Below are positions 44,194-53,115 of a DNA stretch of 64,000 bases, one piece after another (position 1 is the stretch's first letter; the number at the start of each line of letters is the position of its first letter). The stretch comes from Lachnospiraceae bacterium (lineage in GTDB: Bacteria > Bacillota > Clostridia > Lachnospirales > Lachnospiraceae), in NCBI GenBank assembly GCA_028689585.1, contig JAQVCW010000005.1, forward strand, positions 95,411 to 159,410, given 5' to 3'. A model generated the notes under the pieces. The model searched no databases, was not told the DNA's origin, and was given only the letters and a program-made list of their open reading frames with translations. The position numbers and the translations under genes are program-made.

Positions 44194-46086
44194 TCAGATA
44201 CCAATTGCAGTTCTCTTCTCTTCGATACGTTCAATCATCTTGTCAACCAGTTTTTCGATATCGGTCTCTACGGTATAAGCAGCCTCTACCCAGTCTCTTA
44301 CTCCGCTGGTGAGCCACTGTGCCATCTGATCAGAGCCGGCTACATAAGGATCTACGCCAAGGAAAGTATCAATACCGGTACCAACTACATAGTTACCGAT
44401 GGAAACAGCTTTTTCTGACATCCATTCCGGAGCACAGCCTACGACTGGAAGCTGGGAAATGTTCAGACCGGAGTCTTTTGCCAGTTCAGATACCAGAATC
44501 ATCATACGGGAAATATCCACGCAGGATCCCATGTGCAGTACTGGAGGAATATCAGCCAGTTCGCAGACACGTTTCAGACCTGCACCGCAGAGGCTTCTTG
44601 CTTCTTTGTCCATCAGACCTGCTTTTGCAGCAGCCTGTGCGGAGCAGCCGGAAGCAACGATGATGATATCGTTTGCAATCAGTTTTTTCATCAATTCAAT
44701 ATGTGCATGGTCAGGACGGATCTTAGGATTGTTGCATCCAACCATAGCTACAGCACCGCGGATAACGCCGGAAGTAATACACTCGATCAGCGGCTTGGTG
44801 GTACCAGTCACATCTACCTGAGAGTTGGTAACGCCATCCAGAGTCTTTACGATTGCTTCTACAGAATATCCAACGGTTGCTTTCTGTTTCATATCCGGAA
44901 TGTATACCAGATCCGGTTTTCTGTTTTTGAAGTTCTCAATGGCAGTTTTTACGATAGCTTTTGCATTTTCTGCTGCATTGGAAGAATCAAAGCGGATGTA
45001 ATCGGAATCCGGCATCTGTGCGATTGGGGATGTGGTGATAAATTTGGTGTGGAAGCATTTGCTCAGAGGCCCTAATGCAGGGAAAATACACTGAACATCA
45101 ACTACGATAGCTTCGCAGGCACCGGTCAGCACTACGTTTTCCTGCTGCAGGAAGTTACCTGCCATCGGAATACCACGACGCATTGCCACTTCATTGGAGG
45201 TACAGCAGACACCGGAAATCGTGATGCCTTTTGCGCCCATTTCTTTTGCATATGCGATCATCTCAGGATCATCTGCATATTCACAGATCATCTCGGAAAG
45301 AGATGGATCATGTCCATGAACTACGATATTTACATTTTCAGCATTCATAACACCCAGGTTTGCTTCGGTGTCAATCGGCTTCGGTGTACCAAACAGTACA
45401 TCGGAGAATTCGGTACCACACATGGAACCGCCCCATCCGTCGCAGAGACCTGCTCTGATGGACTGACGAACCAGTGCTTCCGGAAGAGAAGAACATCCCA
45501 TATGAGTCATATGTAAGGAAGTTGCAACTTCACGGTCAATGGCACGAGGAGCAACTTCTGCTTTCTGCCACAGTTCCTGAGTATGTTCCGGAGCTCTCTT
45601 CAGCCAGTTCTGATAACCGAATGGCTTACCGTATTCCATCAGTGCCAGTTCTGACATCTCATGAGCCAGAGCATAAATATCTTTTCCTTCTGTCTCTACG
45701 CCCCATTCATGAGCGATACGGGTCAGTTTTTCCGGATCCTTTACGGTGTAAGGTCCTTCTGCCTTTGCATTATGCAGGGTGTGGCAGATCTCACGTCCGT
45801 GATCAGAGTGAGTAGCTGCTCCGCCAGCAGTGAATTTCAGGAAATTACGTCCTACGATACCATGAGCGTCACATCCGCAGATACCTCTCGGTGCCTTTGG
45901 GGTAATGCGGCAGGGTCCCATAGAACAGATTCTACAGCAGATACCCTGCTCACCGAATTTACAGTGCGGAGTCTGGTTAGCCACACGATACTGCCAAGCA
46001 TCAGCGCCTACTTTCTTTCCAGTTTCAAGCAGACGCTCGGTAGCTGCTTCAAACTCTTCCACTGTTGTCAATTTAAAGTCTCCCAT
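44194..46086 (-). CDS. cooS: Carbon monoxide dehydrogenase catalytic subunit CooS/AcsA
   Basis: The 630-residue protein reduces CO2 to CO at the Ni-Fe C cluster. The N-terminus contains the D and B cluster cysteines: H-C-K-F-G-E-Q-G-I-C-C-R-I-C near residues 40-53, then M-G-P-C-R-I and G-I-C-G-C. Later C cluster motifs include S-G-V-C-C-T near residue 290, G-C-S-A-Q near 483 and H-M-G-S-C near 520. Start at 46084-46086 has AAGGAGG upstream. Confidence 0.97.
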   Translation of the reverse strand: MGDFKLTTVEEFEAATERLLETGKKVGADAWQYRVANQTPHCKFGEQGICCRICSMGPCRITPKAPRGICGCDAHGIVGRNFLKFTAGGAATHSDHGREICHTLHNAKAEGPYTVKDPEKLTRIAHEWGVETEGKDIYALAHEMSELALMEYGKPFGYQNWLKRAPEHTQELWQKAEVAPRAIDREVATSLHMTHMGCSSLPEALVRQSIRAGLCDGWGGSMCGTEFSDVLFGTPKPIDTEANLGVMNAENVNIVVHGHDPSLSEMICEYADDPEMIAYAKEMGAKGITISGVCCTSNEVAMRRGIPMAGNFLQQENVVLTGACEAIVVDVQCIFPALGPLSKCFHTKFITTSPIAQMPDSDYIRFDSSNAAENAKAIVKTAIENFKNRKPDLVYIPDMKQKATVGYSVEAIVKTLDGVTNSQVDVTGTTKPLIECITSGVIRGAVAMVGCNNPKIRPDHAHIELMKKLIANDIIIVASGCSAQAAAKAGLMDKEARSLCGAGLKRVCELADIPPVLHMGSCVDISRMMILVSELAKDSGLNISQLPVVGCAPEWMSEKAVSIGNYVVGTGIDTFLGVDPYVAGSDQMAQWLTSGVRDWVEAAYTVETDIEKLVDKMIERIEEKRTAIGI

Positions 46087-46204
46087 TATTAACCTCCTTG
46101 TTATTTGCCTTCTCTTTGGCATTTTGCCAATCTATTTTCCTGCCGGAAGATACAGCGTCTTGCACTCCAATCCATATCTTCCGGCTAACAGGTGTGTATA
46201 TCCA

Positions 46205-46975
46205 TTACAGGCCCAGTTTCTTCATTACCTGATACAGCGCTTTTCTCACCGGGGAATCCTTGGGAAGCTCTGCGGTGGGTTTGCCATCACAGTCATATTC
46301 ATATACCGTATCATCCTGCGGGATCACGCCCAGCAGTTCCAGATTCTGTTTTTGGATCTCTTCCCTGGTACCTTCGTTCAGCACTCCATTCGGTGCGCGG
46401 TTCACAATCAGTCCCATCCGGCCTGCATTCAGGCTGCATTCCTTTGCCAGTTCAGCAATCCGTCCCGCTGCCTGAACACCTCTGCGGGAGCAGTCGCTCA
46501 CGAGAATAATCGTGTCCACTTTCGGAAGAATACCACGGCTGATATGTTCCATGCCTGCCTCATTATCCACTACTACATACGGATAATTCGGAGTGAGCTT
46601 CTGAAGCTGAGTCTGCAAAAGGCCGTTCACATAACAGTAGCAGCCCTTTCCCTGAGTCCTGCCCATCACCAGCAGATCAAAGTCATCGTCTTCCACGATG
46701 CAGCGGTTGAACATAATTTCCATGTAGTCCGCCTTTGACATACTGGCCGGTATGGGGTTCTCTTTGCTGGTCTCTGCTCTGGTCACTTCCTCACGGATCT
46801 CGCCCAGAGTCATCTCCACCTCCACACCCAGTACTTCATTTAAATTTGAATTCGCGTCTGCGTCAACCGCAAGAATTGGTGTCTTTCCCTGTTCACCCAG
46901 ATATTGGATGAGCAGACCTGTCAATGTGGTCTTACCCACTCCGCCTTTTCCTGCTACAGCAATTGTCTGTGCCAT
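46205..46975 (-). CDS. Second CooC-type ATPase
   Basis: The 256-residue MinD-like ATPase has G-K-G-G-V-G-K-T-T near residues 8-16, K-G-C-Y-C-Y-V-N-G near 112 (the C-x-C metal pair) and D-N-E-A-G-M-E-H near 133. It is a paralogue of the CooC at 43.4 kb and is located upstream of cooS, so it probably serves the C cluster while the other serves AcsB. Start at 46973-46975 follows GGAGG. Confidence 0.87.
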   Translation of the reverse strand: MAQTIAVAGKGGVGKTTLTGLLIQYLGEQGKTPILAVDADANSNLNEVLGVEVEMTLGEIREEVTRAETSKENPIPASMSKADYMEIMFNRCIVEDDDFDLLVMGRTQGKGCYCYVNGLLQTQLQKLTPNYPYVVVDNEAGMEHISRGILPKVDTIILVSDCSRRGVQAAGRIAELAKECSLNAGRMGLIVNRAPNGVLNEGTREEIQKQNLELLGVIPQDDTVYEYDCDGKPTAELPKDSPVRKALYQVMKKLGL

Positions 46976-47071
46976 AAATGGCGCCTCCTTAATCAATCCA
47001 TAGTTCCGTTTCGTATTTAATACACAAATTCCTGTCGCGCCGGAATTCTCACGCCGCGGCAGTTCCTTTTA

Positions 47072-47998
47072 TTATACGAGGGTACGGATACCGGATTCGT
47101 TGATAATGTCTGTTACGTCTTTCCATTTGTTCAGTGCATACAGATGGATACCGTTTACACCGATCGCACGGTATTCGTCGATCTGGTTGATGGTATATTC
47201 GATACCGGCTTTCTTGAAGTCTGCTTTCTTCTGATCTACTGCTGCATCAAACGGCTCTTTGTCGAACGGATTCGGGAAGATCCAGTTTTTGGAGATGATC
47301 TCGCACAGTTCACGAGGCATTACACAGCCGTTTCTGGAAAGTGCCATGTTAATGGTAGCTGCCTGATCCAGGATCGGCATGATACCTACATCAACAGGCA
47401 TGGTGATGCCGGCACAGCGGATTGCATCCAGCCAGTATCTGAACTGTTCCATATCCCAGCAGAGCTGAGTCATGATGTAGTCAGCGCCATTGTCCTGTTT
47501 CTGTTTCAGAACTGCGATATCTGCATCCAGGCTGCGGCATGAGATATGTCCTTCCGGTGAACCTGCTACTGCAATTTCGATCTTATCGCCAAATTCTTTT
47601 CTCACATAAGCTACCAGATCTGTAGCATATTTGAAATCTCCGCCGGTTCCGGTCCATCCGAAAGGAAGGTCTCCGCGCAGTGCCAGCATATGATCAATGC
47701 CATTGTCCAGGTATCCCTGAAGCTGCTCTTTGATGCCCTCACGGGTGTTTCCGATACAGGTGAAATGAGTAACCGGTGTGGTTCCTGCATTCTGGATCAT
47801 CTTACATACGTCCATGTTCTTGCCGACATTGGTTCCGCCTGCACCGTAAGTACAGGAAATGTACTCCGGTTTGAACTCACACAGCTTGTCGATGGTTCCC
47901 GGAAGATTTTCCATACCCTTATCTGTCTTCGGTGGGAAAACCTCGAAAGAAAGGAGCTGTTTTTCTTCCATCATTGCTGATAATTTTACTTTTGCCAT
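47072..47998 (-). CDS. metF: Methylenetetrahydrofolate reductase MetF
   Basis: The 308-residue flavin barrel reduces methylene-THF to methyl-THF, the last methyl-branch step before AcsE. It shows F-E-V-F-P-P-K near residue 19, T-Y-G-A-G-G near 50, L-A-L-R-G-D near residue 104 and T-Q-L-C-W near 172. No MetV or RnfC2 partner gene lies next to it, so it resembles the simpler acetogen type. It sits in the same transcript as cooT and cooC2. Confidence 0.94.
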   Translation of the reverse strand: MAKVKLSAMMEEKQLLSFEVFPPKTDKGMENLPGTIDKLCEFKPEYISCTYGAGGTNVGKNMDVCKMIQNAGTTPVTHFTCIGNTREGIKEQLQGYLDNGIDHMLALRGDLPFGWTGTGGDFKYATDLVAYVRKEFGDKIEIAVAGSPEGHISCRSLDADIAVLKQKQDNGADYIMTQLCWDMEQFRYWLDAIRCAGITMPVDVGIMPILDQAATINMALSRNGCVMPRELCEIISKNWIFPNPFDKEPFDAAVDQKKADFKKAGIEYTINQIDEYRAIGVNGIHLYALNKWKDVTDIINESGIRTLV

Positions 47999-48053
47999 TG
48001 CTACATACCTCCGTATTTTAATTTTCTTTTGCTTTTATTTTTAACTCTCCGTC

Positions 48054-48245
48054 TTATGCAGTCGGACAGTTAATTTTCACTACACCGCCGGTCAGGTCTG
48101 CCAGTGTCAGCGTTCCCTGTACCGTCTTTTGCTCACCCATCACATCGGTCAGAGTGATCTGATCCCCATCAACACATATCTTGCTTACATATTCCATGAT
48201 GATGCTGTCCGGATCGGACGATTTGTAAACAGTAGAAAGGCACAT
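48054..48245 (-). CDS. cooT: CooT-family nickel-binding protein
   Basis: The 63-residue protein starts M-C-L-S-T-V-Y-K and continues as small beta strands with L-T-D-V-M-G-E and L-A-D-L-T-G-G-V-V, the CooT pattern in which the N-terminal Cys binds Ni. ATG at 48243-48245 is preceded by GGGAGGTGACAAAT; an upstream start would hide the M-C-L-S signature. It lies between the His-rich gene and metF. Confidence 0.85.
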   Translation of the reverse strand: MCLSTVYKSSDPDSIIMEYVSKICVDGDQITLTDVMGEQKTVQGTLTLADLTGGVVKINCPTA

Positions 48246-48279
48246 ATTTGTCACCTCCCATGGTAATACAATCAATGTA

Positions 48280-48690
48280 TTACCGGTCTTCTTTTACTGT
48301 CGCGAGTGCCAGGCCAAGGTAAAGATTGCCCTTCTGGAACTCATCTACTGCTTTCTTTATCTGTTCTGCTGCCGCGTTCTTTCCGGCGGCCTGTAATTTG
48401 GCTGCCATCTGGTCCAGCTCGGCTGCATGATGCTCATTATGCTTTAACATGTAGTCCAGCAATGCTGTAGTCTGATCCGCAGATGCAGGTGCACTGTCAT
48501 TGTGACTGTGTCCTTCACATCCGGAAGCACAGGATGCGCATCCTTCATTTCCGTGGGTATGAGTATGATTCTCTTCCTGACCATGTTCATGGCTGTGGGG
48601 ATGAGAATGCTCATACGAATGGGTGTGCGTATGCTCATGCTCGTGGGAATGACTGCAGAGATTGCCGTTTTCATCTTCAATCAAATGCAT
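48280..48690 (-). CDS. Histidine-rich nickel storage/chaperone protein (CooJ-like)
   Basis: The 136-residue protein has a His-rich first half (about 17 His before residue 66, in E-H/T-H/S-H runs) with two C-A-S-C-like Cys positions, and a helical second half (residues about 75-130) with K-H-N-E-H-H. This layout matches Ni-binding storage proteins of CODH operons. First gene of the acs transcript, with its own promoter. Confidence 0.75.
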   Translation of the reverse strand: MHLIEDENGNLCSHSHEHEHTHTHSYEHSHPHSHEHGQEENHTHTHGNEGCASCASGCEGHSHNDSAPASADQTTALLDYMLKHNEHHAAELDQMAAKLQAAGKNAAAEQIKKAVDEFQKGNLYLGLALATVKEDR

Positions 48691-49081
48691 TAGCGTATCT
48701 CCTTTCGTATATTATTAAAATATTGTTAAGATTTTGACAAAAAGATAGATTAAATTTCAGTACCCATTTGGTGTATTATAGCATATATTTTTTTCGTTCT
48801 CAACAACACAAGTGTATTTTTTTAGAATCTTTTCTGTTAATTTCTACTAAATGGGATGTGAAAGATATATCAATTCAGCAATATGTTGTGGAATGGGGCA
48901 AAAAGGGGCCCTACACTTCCCTGTACGAAAAAAACAGACGGAACACGGCCTGAGTGAAACCAGGTGTATTCCATCTGTTCTGTTTTTATCTGTTTTTAAA
49001 ATTAATCATCCGGAATCAGAAGTGACCGGAACCGTCCCTTGCATCGGAACCGTCCCTTGAATCAGAGAACCGTCCCCTGCA
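48691..49081. other. Intergenic region with promoter, hairpin and short repeats
   Basis: Contains the minus-strand promoter of the acs cluster (48712-48740), a plus-strand hairpin ACAGACGGAACAC...GTGTATTCCATCTGT with T-rich tail (48930-48990) and three copies of GGAACCGTCCC/GAACCGTCCCC (49028-49078) at about 18-base spacing. No gene is supported. Confidence 0.6.
48712..48740 (-). promoter_or_regulatory. Promoter of the CODH/ACS cluster
   Basis: On the minus strand TTGTCA (48740-48735) and TAATAA (48717-48712) are 17 bases apart, about 22 bases before the His-rich gene start. Confidence 0.65.
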
Positions 49082-49876
49082 TTACGCCAGCATCATCCGG
49101 TCATTGGCGAATTTTCCGCCGCTGACTTCCTCGAATTTTGCCAGAAGGTCGGAAACATGAAGCTTTGATTTTTCTTCGCCCTCGATGTCATAGATGATTT
49201 GGCCTTCGTGCATCATCACGAGGCGGTTTCCCATACGGATGGCATCTTTCATGTTGTGCGTCACCATCATGGCGGTGAGCTTGTTTTTATTGACGATGCT
49301 GTTGGTCAGATCCAGTACCTTGGCTGCAGTCTTGGGATCCAGGGCTGCGGTATGCTCATCCAGAAGAAGGAGCTTTGGCTTTTTCAGAGAAGCCATCAGA
49401 AGTGTCAGCGCCTGACGCTGTCCGCCGGAAAGCAGTCCCACTTTGGAGGACATGCGGTCTTCCAGCCCCAGATCCAGAACCTTCAGCATCTCATGATACT
49501 GCTCTTTCTCTGCCCTGGTGATCCCCCAGCGAAGCCCCCTGGACTGTCCTCTGCGGGCAGCCAGAGCCAGATTTTCGCCAATCTCCATGGTAGCCGCAGT
49601 CCCGGTCATCGGATCCTGGAAAACACGGCCCAGAAACTGAGCCCGCTTGTATTCCGGATATCCGGTGATATTTTCTCCATCGATGATAATGGAACCGTCA
49701 TCGACAGGCCATACACCGGCAATCGCATTTAATGTAGTGGACTTGCCCGCTCCGTTTCCGCCGATAATGGTCACGAAATCTCCCGGCTTCAGATGAAGGG
49801 AAACTCCGCAAAGAGCCGGTTTTTCATTGATTGTTCCCTTGTTAAAGGTTTTTTGTATGTTCGTAATTTCCAGCAT
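49082..49876 (-). CDS. ABC transporter ATP-binding protein
   Basis: The 264-residue ATPase has Walker A G-G-N-G-A-G-K-S-T near residue 38, signature L-S-G-G-Q-R-Q near 146 and L-L-L-D-E-H near 167, where the usual D-E-P is D-E-H, as in the COG1101 group. ATG at 49874-49876 follows AAGGAGCG and starts one base after the permease stop. Partner of the permease and binding protein upstream. Confidence 0.9.
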   Translation of the reverse strand: MLEITNIQKTFNKGTINEKPALCGVSLHLKPGDFVTIIGGNGAGKSTTLNAIAGVWPVDDGSIIIDGENITGYPEYKRAQFLGRVFQDPMTGTAATMEIGENLALAARRGQSRGLRWGITRAEKEQYHEMLKVLDLGLEDRMSSKVGLLSGGQRQALTLLMASLKKPKLLLLDEHTAALDPKTAAKVLDLTNSIVNKNKLTAMMVTHNMKDAIRMGNRLVMMHEGQIIYDIEGEEKSKLHVSDLLAKFEEVSGGKFANDRMMLA

Positions 49877-49877
49877 C

Positions 49878-50813
49878 TTACTTCGCTCCTTTCTTTGCAG
49901 CTTTCGCATAAGAATTTTGCGATTTAGCCCTCAGATAAGGCACCGCAAGGAAAACAGCCACGATGATCGCCGTAAACAGCTTCAGATCATTGGACGGCAT
50001 CTTCAGCCACAGTACCACACCTACCACGATGTAATATATAATACCGCCGATCACTACAAATAAAAGTCTTCCGAAGAAATTCAGACGCTTTCCAAACAGG
50101 GCCTCACCCAGCACTTCACCGATGATGACTGCCGCCAGACCGATTACAATGGAACCTCGTCCCATGTTCACATCTGAAAAACCCTGATATTGGGCCAGCA
50201 GGCCGCCGGAAAGAGCAACCAGTCCGTTGGACAGAGCCAGTGTCAGCACCTTGGTGGAATTGATATTGATACCCTGGGCCATGGACATGGACGGATTGCA
50301 GCCGGTGGCACGGATCGCGCTTCCTTTTTCTGTTCCGAAAAACCAGTACAGCACAATGATAATAGCCAGTGCAAAAATGCCTCCGGTAATCAGTGATTTC
50401 GGAATATTTCTCAATGAAACCAGCAGATAATATTTGTCTACGCTCACTGCCTGATTCGCCTTGCCGAACATAATGCGGAGGTTGACGGAATACAGAGCAA
50501 TCTGGCTCAATATACCTGCCAGAATATCCGGTATGCCGAATGCAGTATGTAAAATTCCGGTAACCATACCGGCCAGCAGGCCCACGCCAAAAGCGGCCAG
50601 CAGTGCAACGGGGGATGGAACGTCATTGATAATCAGCATGACTGCTACCGCACCGCCGGTTGCAAACGAACCATCTACCGTCAGATCTGAAAAATGAAGC
50701 AGGCGGAAGGTCATATATACACCGACTGCCATAATGCCCCATATAATACCCTGAGCAATATTTCCCGGCAGTGCCGAAAAAAGAGTCATTGGATTTAATG
50801 CGATCAAATTCAT
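49878..50813 (-). CDS. ABC transporter permease (COG4120 type)
   Basis: The 311-residue protein has about eight to nine hydrophobic helices and the F-S-D-L-T-V-D-G-S-F and G-I-P-D-I-L-A-G-I-L motifs of branched-chain-like permeases. Related systems import substrates such as tryptophan or other small organics, but the substrate here is unknown. It pairs with the following ATPase. Confidence 0.88.
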   Translation of the reverse strand: MNLIALNPMTLFSALPGNIAQGIIWGIMAVGVYMTFRLLHFSDLTVDGSFATGGAVAVMLIINDVPSPVALLAAFGVGLLAGMVTGILHTAFGIPDILAGILSQIALYSVNLRIMFGKANQAVSVDKYYLLVSLRNIPKSLITGGIFALAIIIVLYWFFGTEKGSAIRATGCNPSMSMAQGININSTKVLTLALSNGLVALSGGLLAQYQGFSDVNMGRGSIVIGLAAVIIGEVLGEALFGKRLNFFGRLLFVVIGGIIYYIVVGVVLWLKMPSNDLKLFTAIIVAVFLAVPYLRAKSQNSYAKAAKKGAK

Positions 50814-50834
50814 TGTTCCATCCTCCGATAATTA

Positions 50835-51866
50835 TTATTTTGCTTCTGTAACAGCCTCTGTCTCAGCTTCTGCGGTCTCTTCTTCACCAGCTTCTGCTGC
50901 TGCGCCGATTGCGATATAGTCTTCCGGCATTTCCAGTCCAAGTTCAGTACAGATGTCTGCGTTATATTCTTTGGTTACATTTGGAGCGAATTCTATCGGC
51001 ATGGAGGATACATCTGTTCCCTCTGTCAAAATCTTCACTGCCATCTGACCGGTGGTGTATCCAAGGTCATAATAGCTGATGGATAATGTAGCAACACCAC
51101 ATCCGGCACAAATACCTTCTTCGCCTGCGATAATAGGAACACCTGCCGGTACGGCTACGTTCTTAACGATCTCGGTACAGGAAGCCGCCGTATTATCAGT
51201 AGGAATATAGAGGACCTCGTTCTCTGCACATGCAGTTGTAGTGACGGAAGCTACGTCATTGCTGTCTGCAAATGTATAGGCATTTACTGTGTAGCCTTTT
51301 TCTTCCAGATATCCTGTGATCACATCTGCCTGATATGCAGAGTTTGCTTCTGCAGAACAGTACACAACGCCCACGTTCTTTGCATCCGGGAACAGTTCAT
51401 TCAGCATGGCTGCCTGCTGATCCAGCGGCGCCAGATCGGAAGTTCCTGAAATATTGGTTCCGGTCACGCCGGTCCAGTCATCCATATCCAGTGCGGTAGC
51501 ATAATCCGTAACTGCCGTTCCCAGAATTGGGATCTCATTGGTCGCTGCTGCTGCTGCCTGCAGTGCCGGAGTGGCATTTGCCAGGATCAGATCTACACCG
51601 TCAGCTACAAACTGATTGGTGATGGTTGCACAGGTAGCGGAATCACCTGCTGCATTCTGTTCGTCAAACACAACAGCATCGCCCAGTGCGTCGGTCAGTG
51701 CATCTTTGAAGCCCAATGTAGCCGCATCCAGTGCCACATGCTGTACGAGCTGGCAGATACCCACCTTATAAGCAGCCTCTTCTGCTGCTGCCGGGATTGC
51801 TGTAACAGACAGAACCATTGCAGACGCTGCTGCGATTGTGGTGATTTTCATTAAATTTTTTTTCAT
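50835..51866 (-). CDS. ABC transporter substrate-binding protein (COG2984 type)
   Basis: The 343-residue protein has a signal peptide (cleavage near A-I-P-A-A-A-E) and a periplasmic-binding-like fold with L-I-L-A-N-A-T-P near residue 92 and G-V-V-Y-C-S near 165. Unusually for a Firmicute binding protein, no lipobox Cys is present. The tail is a Glu/Ala/Thr repeat of about 25 residues. First gene of the importer operon with a consensus promoter upstream. Family members bind aromatic amino acids; the ligand here is unknown. Confidence 0.85.
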   Translation of the reverse strand: MKKNLMKITTIAAASAMVLSVTAIPAAAEEAAYKVGICQLVQHVALDAATLGFKDALTDALGDAVVFDEQNAAGDSATCATITNQFVADGVDLILANATPALQAAAAATNEIPILGTAVTDYATALDMDDWTGVTGTNISGTSDLAPLDQQAAMLNELFPDAKNVGVVYCSAEANSAYQADVITGYLEEKGYTVNAYTFADSNDVASVTTTACAENEVLYIPTDNTAASCTEIVKNVAVPAGVPIIAGEEGICAGCGVATLSISYYDLGYTTGQMAVKILTEGTDVSSMPIEFAPNVTKEYNADICTELGLEMPEDYIAIGAAAEAGEEETAEAETEAVTEAK

Positions 51867-51911
51867 ATGAACTTTCCTCCTTTAAAGCGTTACCTCAGGT
51901 ACGCGAATTCT

Positions 51912-51940
51912 ATTATAGATATTTCACAATAAGATGTCAA
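51912..51940 (-). promoter_or_regulatory. Consensus promoter of the ABC importer operon
   Basis: On the minus strand TTGACA (51940-51935) and TATAAT (51917-51912) with a 17-base spacer. The leader is short (about 40 bases), so no riboswitch fits. Confidence 0.8.
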
Positions 51941-52037
51941 GAAAAGAGTGAGAGTTTATAGGAAATTTTATTTAAGAGAACTTCAGATACCGAGGGCTCC
52001 TCCGATATCTCGCGGGGCTCTCTCCTCCATACAGGGA

Positions 52038-53045
52038 TTACCACGGAAGCAGGGGGTTTTCGATCTTCTTGTCACGGAGCATGAGATTGTTCACCGCATC
52101 TTTGGGGCTCTTCCCTTTGAAAAGAATCTCATCGACCTGCTGGATGATGGGGATCTCCACATCATATTTTGCGGCCAGACCGACAGCGGCTTTGGTGGAA
52201 TAGACACCTTCTACCACCATGTTGACTTCCTTCATGGCTTCGTCCATGGAGCGGCCCTGGCCGATGAGGACACCGGCCTTGCGGTTGCGGCTGTGAATGC
52301 TGGCACAGGTGACGATCAGATCTCCGATGCCGGTCAGTCCGGCAAAGGTTTCCTGGCGGCCGCCCAGCTTTGCTCCCAGTCTGGCAATCTCAGCGATGCC
52401 TCTGGTGATCAGAGCAGCTTTGGTATTGTCACCATAGCCCAGTCCGTCTGCAATTCCGGCAGCCAGGGCAATGACATTTTTCAAAGCTCCGCCTAGCTCG
52501 ATTCCCATCATATCCGGGCTGATATAGACACGAAATACAGGGCTCATAAAGATGTTCTGCAGATATTTTGCTGTCTTTTCCGTCTTTGCGCCGATAACGC
52601 AGATGGTTGGAATTGCGCGTCCCACCTCTTCCGCATGGCTGGGACCGGACAGTACGGCTGCATCCGCCCCGGGAATTTCCTCTGATATAATCTCAGTCAT
52701 GGTTGCGAAGGTGGTTTCCTCGATGCCCTTTGCAACGTCCAGAATAATCTGTCCTGAATGAATCCAGGGCCGGATTTTCCGGCTGGTAGAACGAATCTGG
52801 GAGGACGGCACTGCCATTACCAGTACGTCTTTTTGCTCCAGCGCATTCTCCAGTTCACTGGTGATGGAAATTGCGCCCGGAATGATAACTCCCGGCAGTT
52901 TGCTGGTATGCATCCTGGCCGCCTTCAATGCCTCTGCTTCTTCCCGTCTGTGAGACCAGAGCGTCACCTCATGCCCATTATTACAAAGCAGAATCGCCAG
53001 GGCTGTCCCCCAGCTTCCCGCTCCCAGTATTCCAATTGCTGCCAT
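52038..53045 (-). CDS. gpsA: NAD(P)H-dependent glycerol-3-phosphate dehydrogenase GpsA
   Basis: The 335-residue enzyme makes sn-glycerol-3-phosphate for membrane lipids. It starts with the G-A-G-S-W-G-T-A-L nucleotide loop at residues 7-15 and has A-K-G-I-E near residue 110, L-S-G-P-S-H-A-E-E near 137 and K-N-V-I-A-L-A-A-G near 190. ATG at 53043-53045 has AAGGAGG upstream. It follows plsY, which uses its product. Confidence 0.95.
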   Translation of the reverse strand: MAAIGILGAGSWGTALAILLCNNGHEVTLWSHRREEAEALKAARMHTSKLPGVIIPGAISITSELENALEQKDVLVMAVPSSQIRSTSRKIRPWIHSGQIILDVAKGIEETTFATMTEIISEEIPGADAAVLSGPSHAEEVGRAIPTICVIGAKTEKTAKYLQNIFMSPVFRVYISPDMMGIELGGALKNVIALAAGIADGLGYGDNTKAALITRGIAEIARLGAKLGGRQETFAGLTGIGDLIVTCASIHSRNRKAGVLIGQGRSMDEAMKEVNMVVEGVYSTKAAVGLAAKYDVEIPIIQQVDEILFKGKSPKDAVNNLMLRDKKIENPLLPW

Positions 53046-53115
53046 CACACTACCTCCTTTATTCGGTCTTCTGCCGCGCATATCCCGGCAGTTTTGGAAC
53101 TTTCATTTTGCTGCT

